Notes: a model not told the origin generated them from the sequence alone. 10,154 nt of DNA from Candidatus Omnitrophota bacterium (GCA_017995695.1 JAGOIJ010000052.1:1-10154), one strand, 5' to 3'. Counted from the stretch's first letter, positions 1 through 6,473 are shown. Numbers and translations: made by a program.

Positions 1-415
1 CAAGCCCTGCCTCATTATCAATCACGATATAGTCGTAATTCTTAATCAGTTTTTGCATGACAGCGCGCAAGGCATTGTTCACATAGCAGTAACAACCCGG
101 ACCTTCGGGCCTGCCCATAGTCAGCACATCAAAACCATCTGCCTCCTGAACCGCAGATTGCACCTGGTACTCGATATAATGATCCTTGCCCATATTCGCC
201 GGCACGCTGTCAGGATTACGAGAAATCGTATCCAAGATGGTGCCGATTGTCGGGCTATCAGGAAGCCCCAACACTTCGGCAAGATTGCTATTCGGATCAG
301 CATCGATACCTAAAATCGAGCCCCGTTTCTTTTCTTTGAGTATCTTTATAAGCAAGGCAGCGGTTGTGGTCTTACCCGTGCCTCCTTTGCCTGCAAGTGC
401 AATCACGTAACCCAT
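1..415 (-). CDS. cooC: CooC/AcsF-family nickel-insertion ATPase (3' part missing)
   Basis: This is a MinD-like P-loop ATPase that matures the nickel centres of CO dehydrogenase/acetyl-CoA synthase in the cytoplasm. I translated it by hand from the ATG at 413-415; it stays open to the window edge, showing 138 residues of a family usually about 250 long. The deviant Walker A motif GKGGTGKT lies at residues 9-16. A LGIDADPNSNL stretch (35-45) is typical of the family. The CYC pair (C108, C110) matches the C-x-C that binds nickel or zinc between CooC monomers. IVIDNEAGL at 130-138 is the Walker B-like segment. It follows acsV by 52 AT-rich nt with only a weak GAG-type ribosome site, and probably shares the acs transcript. 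CooC (CODH) and AcsF (ACS) cannot be told apart from this fragment. The family call is secure; the exact target is inferred. Confidence 0.93.
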   Translation of the reverse strand, partial: MGYVIALAGKGGTGKTTTAALLIKILKEKKRGSILGIDADPNSNLAEVLGLPDSPTIGTILDTISRNPDSVPANMGKDHYIEYQVQSAVQEADGFDVLTMGRPEGPGCYCYVNNALRAVMQKLIKNYDYIVIDNEAGL

Positions 416-467
416 ATCGTTAGTTTCTCGTAAAAATATAAATTCTAAATAAAAAAATCCCCGCTAT
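416..467. other. AT-rich 52-nt spacer between acsV and cooC
   Basis: This is the largest gap within the acs block. It is strongly AT-rich. On the minus strand AAATAAA and TTTATTT arms flank a short G-rich centre, which could form only a weak AT-paired hairpin running into a T tract. I see no convincing GC-rich terminator or sigma70 promoter, so read-through into cooC is the simplest reading. Confidence 0.4.
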
Positions 468-2414
468 TTATTTATTGGCTGATGGAAATAGCGTCAAATC
501 CGTATGCGGGAAAAATAACGCTGCCATATACTCATCCATATACGCCGTATCAACAGATAATTCAAAATAAGCCATCTTCTTTGCGATATCGTGCGCCTGC
601 GCCATAGCCTCGAACGAAAGCAATAGTTGCCGCGCCCCCGCAAGCGAACTATTCCCGACGAAGATAAAACGCTTCTTATCGATATCCGGCAACAAGCCAA
701 TCGCGATCGCCTTGTCAATATCAATAGAGGTGCCAAAACCGCCGGCAATAAAAACCTTTTTTACGTTGTCAAAAGAAAGATTCGTATGCTTCAAGAGGGT
801 TGCTGTTGCAGAATAAATAGCAGCCTTTGCGCGTTTAATGTTATCGATATCTGGCTCAGTGATCACGATATCGATACCCTGGGCGCTTGCCTCCTTGCTA
901 CACACGATGAATTCTTTTCCGTTTTCTCCGTCACGAATACGCGCGGTGTCCTGCCGCTTGAATCGGCCACTACGATCAATTAGGCCAACGCGCAGCATCT
1001 CAGAGATACAATCAATATACCCGGAACCGCAGATACCTTTCGGCGCGGTCTTGCCAATAACCTCTAAGGTAACATCCAATGAATCAGGATCAATAATAAC
1101 CTTTTGGATCGCACCCTGCGTTGCGCGCATGCCACAGGTTACCCCGCTTCCTTCAAATGCCGGGCCGGCAGAAGCAGCGCAAGACACAAGAAACTCTTTA
1201 TTTCCTAGGACAATTTCCCCGTTTGTCCCGATATCTATCAGGATACAAACATCATCTTCCCGATCCATGCCACACGATAAAACCCCCGCTGTGACATCGC
1301 CTCCCACATAACTTGCTACTCCAGGGACACACGCCAAGGGACCGCGCGGATTTATACGAATACCGATCTCGCAGGCGCGTAACGCCGGCACAACATTTGC
1401 GGTCGCTACATATGGCTCTTTTCGTATGTACGTCGGATCAATAGACAATAAAAGGTGAATCATAGTTGTATTGCCCGCGATAACCAGCGCGGTAACATCG
1501 TTTAAATCGACGCTGTGTTCCCGGGTGAGCTCTTCGATAATCTGATCAATGCAATCAATAACCGCAAGATGAAGCTGCTCTAATCCGTCTTTTTCTTTAG
1601 CATACATAATGCGCGTGATCACATCGCTGCCAAAGGCAATCTGTTTGTTATAAATGGCCTTCGTGCCGATGACACGCTTAGTTGTAAGATCCACCAGCTG
1701 ACCGCTAATAGTGGTAGTGCCGATATCAAAAGCAAATCCATAGTTCCTTTGCGCGGTATTGCCTGGCTCAACAAAAATAAGCTCGGATCCGCAAACTTTG
1801 CGCCACAATCCCACCGTCACCTTCCACTCCGAGGCGCGCAATAATTCTCCTAATTGCCGAATATTAACCAAGCCTGTGGGAAGCGCCGCAATATCTGCTT
1901 TAAAACCTGCTTCCGGAATTTTGCGCACGCCGCGGGTAACTCGCTCCAGATCACCCACCGGATCATGCAACATTGGCGGGGGCAACATCAAGAAATGCTT
2001 TGAAACCAAAGGAGCAAAAGCAAAAACGCCATCCACTAACCCGGCAGTCGGCACAACTACTTCTTCTGACTCCGTGTACATTCCCTTGGTGCGCTCATGG
2101 ATCTGGGCCGGGGTCAAGCCATCAAGACTAATGCGCGAAGCATCCGGAATCATTACTTCCAGATTTTCCTGCACAAAACTCAAACAAGCCAACTGAACCT
2201 TTTTTTCCTTTTCATCCGCCGATAGTATGCCTGTTGGTTGCGTAAGAGTCTTACCCTTGCGCACAAAAACTTTGCACTTACCGCAGACCCCATCGCCACC
2301 ACAAGCGGAATTAATGTAAATGCCGCAAGAAATCGCCGCGGAAAGGATGGTTGTGTCCTTTTCAACTTCAATGCTCACGTTGTCCGGATAAAAGGTAACC
2401 TTACATTTTTCCAT
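468..2414 (-). CDS. acsV: Corrinoid-protein reductive activator (RACo/AcsV, 2Fe-2S + ASKHA)
   Basis: The protein has 648 residues, close to the size of characterised RACo. It restores the inactive Co(II) form of the corrinoid iron-sulfur protein to Co(I) using ATP and an electron from its own cluster. The N-terminal ferredoxin-like domain (about 1-95) carries C38-x5-C44-x2-C47 and C77, the plant-type [2Fe-2S] ligands. A linker and middle domain (about 100-220) lead into the ASKHA-type ATPase region (DUF4445). That region contains DIGTTT (230-235), AGNTTM (313-318), DIGTNGE (394-400), CGSGYID (462-468) and AGGFG (557-561), as in the acetate kinase/Hsc70/actin fold. The ATG at 2412-2414 lies 5 nt after the acsC stop and has no clear Shine-Dalgarno, so translational coupling to acsC is likely. 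Its natural substrate, the acsC product, is encoded immediately upstream, which strongly supports this role over a methyltransferase-specific activator (RamA-like proteins use [4Fe-4S]). Confidence 0.95.
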   Translation of the reverse strand: MEKCKVTFYPDNVSIEVEKDTTILSAAISCGIYINSACGGDGVCGKCKVFVRKGKTLTQPTGILSADEKEKKVQLACLSFVQENLEVMIPDASRISLDGLTPAQIHERTKGMYTESEEVVVPTAGLVDGVFAFAPLVSKHFLMLPPPMLHDPVGDLERVTRGVRKIPEAGFKADIAALPTGLVNIRQLGELLRASEWKVTVGLWRKVCGSELIFVEPGNTAQRNYGFAFDIGTTTISGQLVDLTTKRVIGTKAIYNKQIAFGSDVITRIMYAKEKDGLEQLHLAVIDCIDQIIEELTREHSVDLNDVTALVIAGNTTMIHLLLSIDPTYIRKEPYVATANVVPALRACEIGIRINPRGPLACVPGVASYVGGDVTAGVLSCGMDREDDVCILIDIGTNGEIVLGNKEFLVSCAASAGPAFEGSGVTCGMRATQGAIQKVIIDPDSLDVTLEVIGKTAPKGICGSGYIDCISEMLRVGLIDRSGRFKRQDTARIRDGENGKEFIVCSKEASAQGIDIVITEPDIDNIKRAKAAIYSATATLLKHTNLSFDNVKKVFIAGGFGTSIDIDKAIAIGLLPDIDKKRFIFVGNSSLAGARQLLLSFEAMAQAHDIAKKMAYFELSVDTAYMDEYMAALFFPHTDLTLFPSANK

Positions 2415-2419
2415 AATGC

Positions 2420-3748
2420 TTACAGATTTTTCAAGAAGGATGGAATGCCTGCGGCCTCTTTCGGTCCTACGACAATATTCCAGCCAGATTTCTCCTCAAG
2501 CTCACCGCTCATCACTGCCACATAGCCAGGGATCACCAAACGCTTATGCGCCACTGCTTCAGAAACATTACATTTAAGCAACGTATCCGTAATCTTATCG
2601 GGAGTAAATTTCTCTGCAGCCCAAGCAGTCAAGACTGACATCCCTTCAGTATCTACGCTGACGATATACGAAGGGACCTTGCTTGCCTCCACTTCACCCA
2701 ATACGGTATAGTATGAGAGAGAAAAATTCGTCGTTACCAACACAGGCGATGCCTTAGAAACCTGGCCTATGCTATAAAGCTTAGGCTCGATCTGTAAGGG
2801 CTTCTGTGGATCAGTATAAATATTCTGACGCAACGTTAATAATGACAGAACCTCCCAGGAAGCAGTGCCCCTGATCAACACAATCCCAGCATATTTTGCG
2901 ATATATGCCCCTGCCTCAATTGCCTCATCCAACGGGTCGCGATTTTCAGCAATCATCAACGCAGGGTATCCCAGGGCGCGGTTATTCTTCTTAAGCGATT
3001 GCCGACGCATCTGGGTAACATCCCAGATTGTTTCAGCGAGAGGCTTTTTCACCGTATGCAAAACAAGATCGGTAGCGCCCAGGGCAGCTAGCTCCTTGGT
3101 GGCCTCCTGCAGCTCATCAATGTTCGCCTCCGATACGACCAACGGCACCTGGAACTCTTTTGCTAAGGCCCCCATGGCCTGTCTGTTTGCTTTAGTTGCC
3201 CGATACAATAACGGCTTTTTAGTGCCGACTACCCGCAACGCCTGACGCAGGGCCTCGATACTATCACTCATCAATACCAAACCCAGCAATGATGTCTTTG
3301 AAACCAGCGTTACCGCTTCAACAAAGCGTTGGGTATCTTTTGTGTTCTGGATAGCGATAAGATTCACCGAAAGCGTCTGACCAACACGCTCAAACGACAA
3401 CGCGTTAATATGCTCAACGCTGGCGCGTATCTGCGCATCAGTTAAAGAATCATCAATAATAAAACCAATCCCGCACGGCCGATGGAATTTTTCTTCATGG
3501 CGGAACATTACACTTTCATTGCCAATCTCAAGCGCATGCTCGCCAGAACCTATGGTGATCTTCTTAATCGGCGGCAAACTTGAGGCCTCAAGCACGCTCT
3601 TTGCATCAGCCCCTACGGTAGGGCATTTCTCAATGCTCACTGCTTTTTTCGCCAACTGCATAGCAAACGCCAAACACGTGCTAAAACCACATTCCTTGCA
3701 ATTTGTTTTTGGCAAAAGTTTGTAGATATCAAGTCCTGACAAGGCCAT
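2420..3748 (-). CDS. acsC: Corrinoid iron-sulfur protein large (gamma) subunit
   Basis: This 442-residue protein is the large subunit of the corrinoid iron-sulfur protein, which carries the methyl group from methyltetrahydrofolate to the acetyl-CoA synthase A-cluster. The N-terminal [4Fe-4S] domain shows C17-x2-C20-x4-C25-x16-C42 in the context NCKECGFSTC, as in AcsC/CdhE. A TIM-barrel-like middle part (about 60-320) follows. The C-terminal corrinoid-binding part (about 330-442) includes TTNFSLSYYTV, VDTEGMSVLTAWAAEKF, RLVIPGYVAVMSGELEE and WNIVVGPKEA. Length matches characterised family members (about 440-450). GGAG at 3757-3760 sits 8 nt before the ATG, and the gene starts 2 nt after the FmdE-like stop. 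Its obligate partner AcsD is not in the window; it may lie beyond the left edge or elsewhere. Confidence 0.97.
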   Translation of the reverse strand: MALSGLDIYKLLPKTNCKECGFSTCLAFAMQLAKKAVSIEKCPTVGADAKSVLEASSLPPIKKITIGSGEHALEIGNESVMFRHEEKFHRPCGIGFIIDDSLTDAQIRASVEHINALSFERVGQTLSVNLIAIQNTKDTQRFVEAVTLVSKTSLLGLVLMSDSIEALRQALRVVGTKKPLLYRATKANRQAMGALAKEFQVPLVVSEANIDELQEATKELAALGATDLVLHTVKKPLAETIWDVTQMRRQSLKKNNRALGYPALMIAENRDPLDEAIEAGAYIAKYAGIVLIRGTASWEVLSLLTLRQNIYTDPQKPLQIEPKLYSIGQVSKASPVLVTTNFSLSYYTVLGEVEASKVPSYIVSVDTEGMSVLTAWAAEKFTPDKITDTLLKCNVSEAVAHKRLVIPGYVAVMSGELEEKSGWNIVVGPKEAAGIPSFLKNL

Positions 3749-3750
3749 AG

Positions 3751-4161
3751 CTAATTCTCCATTTCAAATAGTTGACGCGGGTTGATCGAATAGAGTTGTT
3801 TCGCCAATGCTTCACTATCGCGATGCCCAGTAAGAGCTGCGAGTTTTTTTATTACTTCTTTGGTCAAACGCAACACGATTTCCTCGTTTGTTTTCTTATT
3901 AATACACCTGATACGAATATAGCGAGCTACTTTTTTTTCAATATTTCCTTTGCCAAAAGTCGCCCCCGTTGAAAGCTGCAGCCCATCAATCAAACAGGAT
4001 TTTGGCTTTTGCGTCGCTCCCCACACCGTAACCAGTATTCCGAAATGCTTTCTGCAGTTAAGCTTCCTAAGCGCTAAACTTCCGGCCAAAATCCCCAGCA
4101 CTAAATATGGGCCTAGATGGCCGTGAAATTCTACCGCTTTTTTTAGACTGATTACTTTCAT
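3751..4161 (-). CDS. FmdE-like protein (PF02663-type domain)
   Basis: The product has 136 residues and resembles the N-terminal domain of formylmethanofuran dehydrogenase subunit E, a domain also found alone in many anaerobic bacteria, where its function is not settled. Visible family signatures are HGHLGPYLVLG (13-23), KSCLIDGLQLSTGATFGKGN (54-73) and a positively charged C-terminal half. In canonical members the first motif reads HGHxCP and the last TGCTxGKGN. Here both cysteines are replaced (G17 and A67), while H13, H15, C56 and D59 remain as possible metal ligands. The C-terminal zinc-finger seen in longer FmdE proteins is absent. Its ATG overlaps the larB stop (ATGA) and acsC starts 2 nt after its end, so it is tightly embedded in the acs transcript. 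The family assignment is good; any role in CODH/ACS or corrinoid chemistry is inference from position. Confidence 0.85.
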   Translation of the reverse strand: MKVISLKKAVEFHGHLGPYLVLGILAGSLALRKLNCRKHFGILVTVWGATQKPKSCLIDGLQLSTGATFGKGNIEKKVARYIRIRCINKKTNEEIVLRLTKEVIKKLAALTGHRDSEALAKQLYSINPRQLFEMEN

Positions 4162-4823
4162 TTATTTACCAACGACGCAAAATATCCCGCGCCAAAACCA
4201 TTGTCAATATTCATCACGGCGACACCTGGCGAACAGCTGTTAAGCATGGTCAACAACGCAGACAACCCTTGAAAACTTGCTCCATACCCGCAACTCGTGG
4301 GCACAGCAACAACTGGACAACGCGCTAATCCGCTAATTAAACTTGCCAAAGCCCCTTCCATCCCGGCGACAACAACTATAACCTTAGCTTGTTGGATGGC
4401 ATCTTGATGACTCATCACCCGATGCACGCCAGCAACCCCAACGTCATACAAGCGCTGGACGCAGTTGCCCATAACCTCCAGGGTAACCGCCGCTTCTTCA
4501 GCCACCGGTAAATCAGCAGTGCCCGCGGAAATTACCAATACGTGGCCCTTACGCTGTGGCGCTCTCGCCATACTATAGCCAATACGCGCCAACGCATTAT
4601 AACGCAAATGCGTAAACGTCCGCTTAAGATACGTAAAATATTTCTTTTCGAGGCGGGTCAAAAGGAGAGTTTGCTTATGAGCAAGTAACGTTTTGCAGAT
4701 TTTACGAATGTGTTCCTTGCTTTTTCCTGGACAATACACAACCTCTGGAAAACCTCTGCGTTGTTGTCGATCGACATCGACCTTGGCAAAACCAAGCTCG
4801 CAAAAACCGCGCCTTACCACCAT
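4158..4823 (-). CDS. larB: LarB-type pyridinium-3,5-biscarboxylic acid mononucleotide synthase
   Basis: LarB carboxylates and hydrolyses nicotinic acid adenine dinucleotide in the first step of nickel-pincer nucleotide synthesis; it belongs to the PurE (AIR carboxylase)-like fold. The 221-residue product carries the family core: ELGFAKVDVDRQQRRGFPEV (9-28), VISAGTADLPVAEEA (97-111), YDVGVAGVHR (126-135), VVVAGMEGALASL (150-162), PTSCGYGASFQGL (175-187) and NSCSPGVAVMNIDNGFGAGY (195-214). C197 corresponds in context to the active-site cysteine of characterised LarB. The protein lacks the roughly 20-25 residue N-terminal helix of usual LarB. ATG 4821-4823 is the only usable start, because an in-frame stop lies upstream with no ATG, GTG or TTG between. 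GAGG at 4832-4835 gives an 8-nt spacing. It starts 4 nt after the membrane-anchored HTH gene and overlaps the FmdE-like gene. No larC or larE is in view. Confidence 0.92.
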   Translation of the reverse strand: MVVRRGFCELGFAKVDVDRQQRRGFPEVVYCPGKSKEHIRKICKTLLAHKQTLLLTRLEKKYFTYLKRTFTHLRYNALARIGYSMARAPQRKGHVLVISAGTADLPVAEEAAVTLEVMGNCVQRLYDVGVAGVHRVMSHQDAIQQAKVIVVVAGMEGALASLISGLARCPVVAVPTSCGYGASFQGLSALLTMLNSCSPGVAVMNIDNGFGAGYFASLVNK

Positions 4824-4827
4824 TATG

Positions 4828-5136
4828 CTAACCTCGGAAAATAATAAAAAGAATTAAAACGATCAGGACGGCCGACAGCAGATAAAAATCATTGAAATAA
4901 AAAAAATCACCTACGCGGTCCTTGAGAGGATAATCCTGCATTGAATGTTTTTGGCTGGAGTGTAGTTTGTTTCTTTTACGGTACTCTTCCACCTGATCAC
5001 GCTTAAAACGTAAATACACCCCCCCTACTTTATACGCAGGGATTTCGCCTTGTTCTGCCAAATCCAACACTTCCTTCTCCGTTATTCCTAAAACCGAAGA
5101 AACATCTCTGACTGTTAATAATTTTTCATCTGACAT
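4828..5136 (-). CDS. Membrane-anchored excisionase-type helix-turn-helix protein
   Basis: This 102-residue protein has an N-terminal helix-turn-helix of the MerR/excisionase (HTH_17) class at about 7-55, with LLTVRDVSSVLGITEKEVLDL as its recognition part and the family's winged segment IPAYKVGGVYLRFKRDQVEEY. A charged linker (56-82) follows, then a single hydrophobic segment at about 85-100 (LLSAVLIVLILFIIF) ending in RG. This predicts a DNA-binding head facing the cytoplasm on a C-terminal tail anchor. Its HTH resembles the one at the end of the bactofilin gene 42 nt upstream, pointing to duplication of a shared module. The stop is 4 nt before larB, so it is probably cotranscribed with the acs block. 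I cannot assign a named function; membrane-linked regulator and DNA tether are both possible. Confidence 0.85.
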   Translation of the reverse strand: MSDEKLLTVRDVSSVLGITEKEVLDLAEQGEIPAYKVGGVYLRFKRDQVEEYRKRNKLHSSQKHSMQDYPLKDRVGDFFYFNDFYLLSAVLIVLILFIIFRG

Positions 5137-5178
5137 AATTAACTACCCATTTCCTTTACAGAATATAAACAAGCGCTC

Positions 5179-5682
5179 TTACTTAGCCACCTTGCCAGAG
5201 GCAATCCAAGAATCTATCTGCTTACGCTCAAATCTCCAATGATCCCCTTCTTTCATGCCGGGCACCTTGCCGCTATTGGCCCACTCCATAACCGAATTAT
5301 GATCGACCTCTAAATACCGCGCAAGCTCTTCAACATTAAGAAAATCATGAAGCATGGAACATTCACCTTCAAAGATAGCCCCTTCAGCGATATTTAAACG
5401 TGCAGGAAAAATATCCCCTTCAATGACAGCCGAAGGCAATAGGGTTAACCGCTCTCTTGCAGTGATCTTGCCTTTGACCTTGCCGCCAATAATAATATTA
5501 TCGCCAACAATATCTGCAAGTACCAACGCTGTCTGACCGATAGTTAAATTTCCCTTGGTTTCCAGAGTGCCTTCAAACTTTCCGTTTATGCGTAGGTTAA
5601 CCGGATCCTTAAACGTCAGGGTTCCCTGCATGCTGGCATCCACATCTAGGATCTTTTCTTCCAGTTTCTTCTTAAAAGCCAT
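5179..5682 (-). CDS. Bactofilin fused to a C-terminal helix-turn-helix
   Basis: The 167-residue product has a bactofilin (DUF583) domain at about 12-112: repeated short beta-helix turns such as LRINGKFEGTLETKGNLTIG, the GGKVKGKITARERLTLLPSA stretch, and VIEGDIFPARLNIAEGA. Bactofilins polymerise into nucleotide-independent filaments, often at the inner membrane, and scaffold envelope or chromosome-partition proteins. Directly after it, residues 114-165 form an excisionase-type HTH (FLNVEELARYLEVDHNSVMEW, then HWRFERKQIDSWI). The start is taken at ATG 5680-5682, preceded by GGGAGG with GGAGG at 5688-5692 and 5 nt spacing; a GTG two codons earlier overlaps this ribosome site and is less likely. 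The fusion is unusual compared with plain bactofilins of 110-180 residues that end in a disordered tail. It leads the block that continues into the membrane-anchored HTH gene and larB. Confidence 0.9.
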   Translation of the reverse strand: MAFKKKLEEKILDVDASMQGTLTFKDPVNLRINGKFEGTLETKGNLTIGQTALVLADIVGDNIIIGGKVKGKITARERLTLLPSAVIEGDIFPARLNIAEGAIFEGECSMLHDFLNVEELARYLEVDHNSVMEWANSGKVPGMKEGDHWRFERKQIDSWIASGKVAK

Positions 5683-5687
5683 ACGCA

Positions 5688-5692
5688 CCTCC
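5688..5692 (-). promoter_or_regulatory. Ribosome binding site deciding the bactofilin start
   Basis: On the minus strand GGAGG (within GGGAGGTG) stands 5 nt before the ATG at 5680-5682. An upstream in-frame GTG overlaps this site and could not use it, so the ATG is preferred. Confidence 0.8.
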
Positions 5693-5720
5693 CTTTAAAA
5701 TTTTTTCTACTATCAATGCC

Positions 5721-5978
5721 AAGAAAAAATTTTACTTCGAGCCGAGCAACGGCGAGAAGCAAATACTTTCTTTCCTTGCTTTATTCCCAAGAAAAAATTT
5801 TACTTCGAGCCGAGCAACGGCGAGAAGCAAATACTTTCTTTCCTTACTTTATTCCCAAGAAAAAATTTTACTTCGAGCCGAGCAACGGCGAGAAGCAAAT
5901 ACTTTCTTTCCTTACTTTATTCCCCCAAGAAAAAATTTTACTTCGAGCCGAATAACAGCGAGAAGCAAATACTTTCCT
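5721..5978. repeat. Tandem array of four 52-bp imperfect palindromes
   Basis: Four copies start at 5721, 5789, 5857 and 5927, giving periods of 68, 68 and 70 bp. Each copy is 52 bp and can fold on itself. On the plus strand the left arm is AAGAAA-aa-ATTT-ta-CTTC-ga-GCCG, the loop AGCAA, and the right arm CGGC-ga-GAAG-c-AAAT-ac-TTTCTT; capitals pair. Spacers are 16, 16 and 18 bp; the last has two extra C residues. Copies 1-3 have identical palindromes and differ by one base in the spacers. Copy 4 is degenerate in the loop, inner stem and outer arm, as expected at the edge of an expanding array. It fills the gap between the MgtC-like and bactofilin genes, which otherwise holds no gene. It may act as an attenuator, a terminator, or simply be a REP/BIME-like repeat. 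Confidence 0.95.
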
Positions 5979-6015
5979 CCAACGCCTACCCGCTCAATTT
6001 TGAAGAAATATACAA

Positions 6016-6462
6016 TTAAGGCTTCACCTCATCCTTAGAAAACAAAACCCCCTCTGCGTAACGCAGAAAAAAGAGCACCACCAAGCCTAAAATAGTCGTA
6101 TAGAGCGCAGCATTGCGGAATCCACATCCCACAGCCATACCAATACCTGCAACAAGCCATAAGCTTGCCGCGGTTGTCAAGCCGCGCACTCCCTCGCTAT
6201 CGCGGATAATCGCTCCTGCACCCAGAAATCCAATACCCGTAATTACCCCCGCTGCGATACGGGAAGGATCCATAGGAGCTATTTTATTATATATATCAAA
6301 AACATAGAGTGATGTCAACATGATAAGACAGGAACCAAGCGAGACAAGGATGTGCGTGCGTAAGCCTGCCGTACGTCGATGCGCCTGACGCTCAAGCCCA
6401 ATCAATCCTCCCAAAATCACTGAAAGTAACAAACGTACAAAAATCTGCGTATCAGTCAACAT
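6016..6462 (-). CDS. MgtC/SapB-family membrane protein, short form
   Basis: This 148-residue integral membrane protein belongs to the MgtC/SapB family, whose members influence magnesium homeostasis and ATP synthase activity in some pathogens but are of unknown role in most bacteria. Signatures are GGLIGLERQAHRRTAGLRTH (18-37), DPSRIAAGVITGIGFLGAGA (65-84) and GVRGLTTAASLWLVAGIGMA (91-110). Hydrophobic segments lie at about 5-23, 37-57, 69-87, 97-114 and 118-135. The C-terminal ACT-like cytoplasmic domain of long MgtC proteins is absent, as in many YhiD/SapB-type members. The start is ATG 6460-6462, because GGAGG at 6469-6473 precedes it by 6 nt; an upstream TTG would leave that site inside the gene. 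It stands alone between two repeat-bearing spacers, 290 nt from tsaD, so it probably has its own promoter, though I could not identify a good one. Confidence 0.93.
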   Translation of the reverse strand: MLTDTQIFVRLLLSVILGGLIGLERQAHRRTAGLRTHILVSLGSCLIMLTSLYVFDIYNKIAPMDPSRIAAGVITGIGFLGAGAIIRDSEGVRGLTTAASLWLVAGIGMAVGCGFRNAALYTTILGLVVLFFLRYAEGVLFSKDEVKP

Positions 6463-6468
6463 CTCCAA

Positions 6469-6473
6469 CCTCC
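6469..6473 (-). promoter_or_regulatory. Ribosome binding site deciding the mgtC-like start
   Basis: GGAGG on the minus strand sits 6 nt before the ATG at 6460-6462. This favours the 148-residue product over a longer version from a TTG at 6487-6489. Confidence 0.8.

Noticed and set aside
838..1311. Plus-strand 157-codon reading frame inside acsV
   Set aside because: It is antisense to a clear, full-length ASKHA protein with all family motifs; its composition is rich in Ser, Pro and Ile with no recognisable domain.
1759..2196. Plus-strand 145-codon reading frame
   Set aside because: Shadow of acsV on the opposite strand; no domain features and no ribosome site of note.
5694..5720. Possible sigma70 promoter for the bactofilin gene (TTGGCA with TTTAAA 17 bp later)
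   Set aside because: The -10 match is weak and abuts the Shine-Dalgarno, leaving no room for a transcript leader with the ribosome site intact.
5716..5955. Plus-strand reading frame of 79 codons across the tandem repeats, encoding repeated motifs such as KILLRAEQ
   Set aside because: The 68-bp period is not a multiple of three, so the frame shifts every unit and simply stays open because the repeat lacks stops. There is no ribosome site and the palindrome explains the sequence.
5721..5978. Tandem repeats as a CRISPR array
   Set aside because: The spacers are nearly identical to each other and only 16-18 bp, and the repeated part is 52 bp, so the whole 68-bp unit is duplicated; no cas genes are present.
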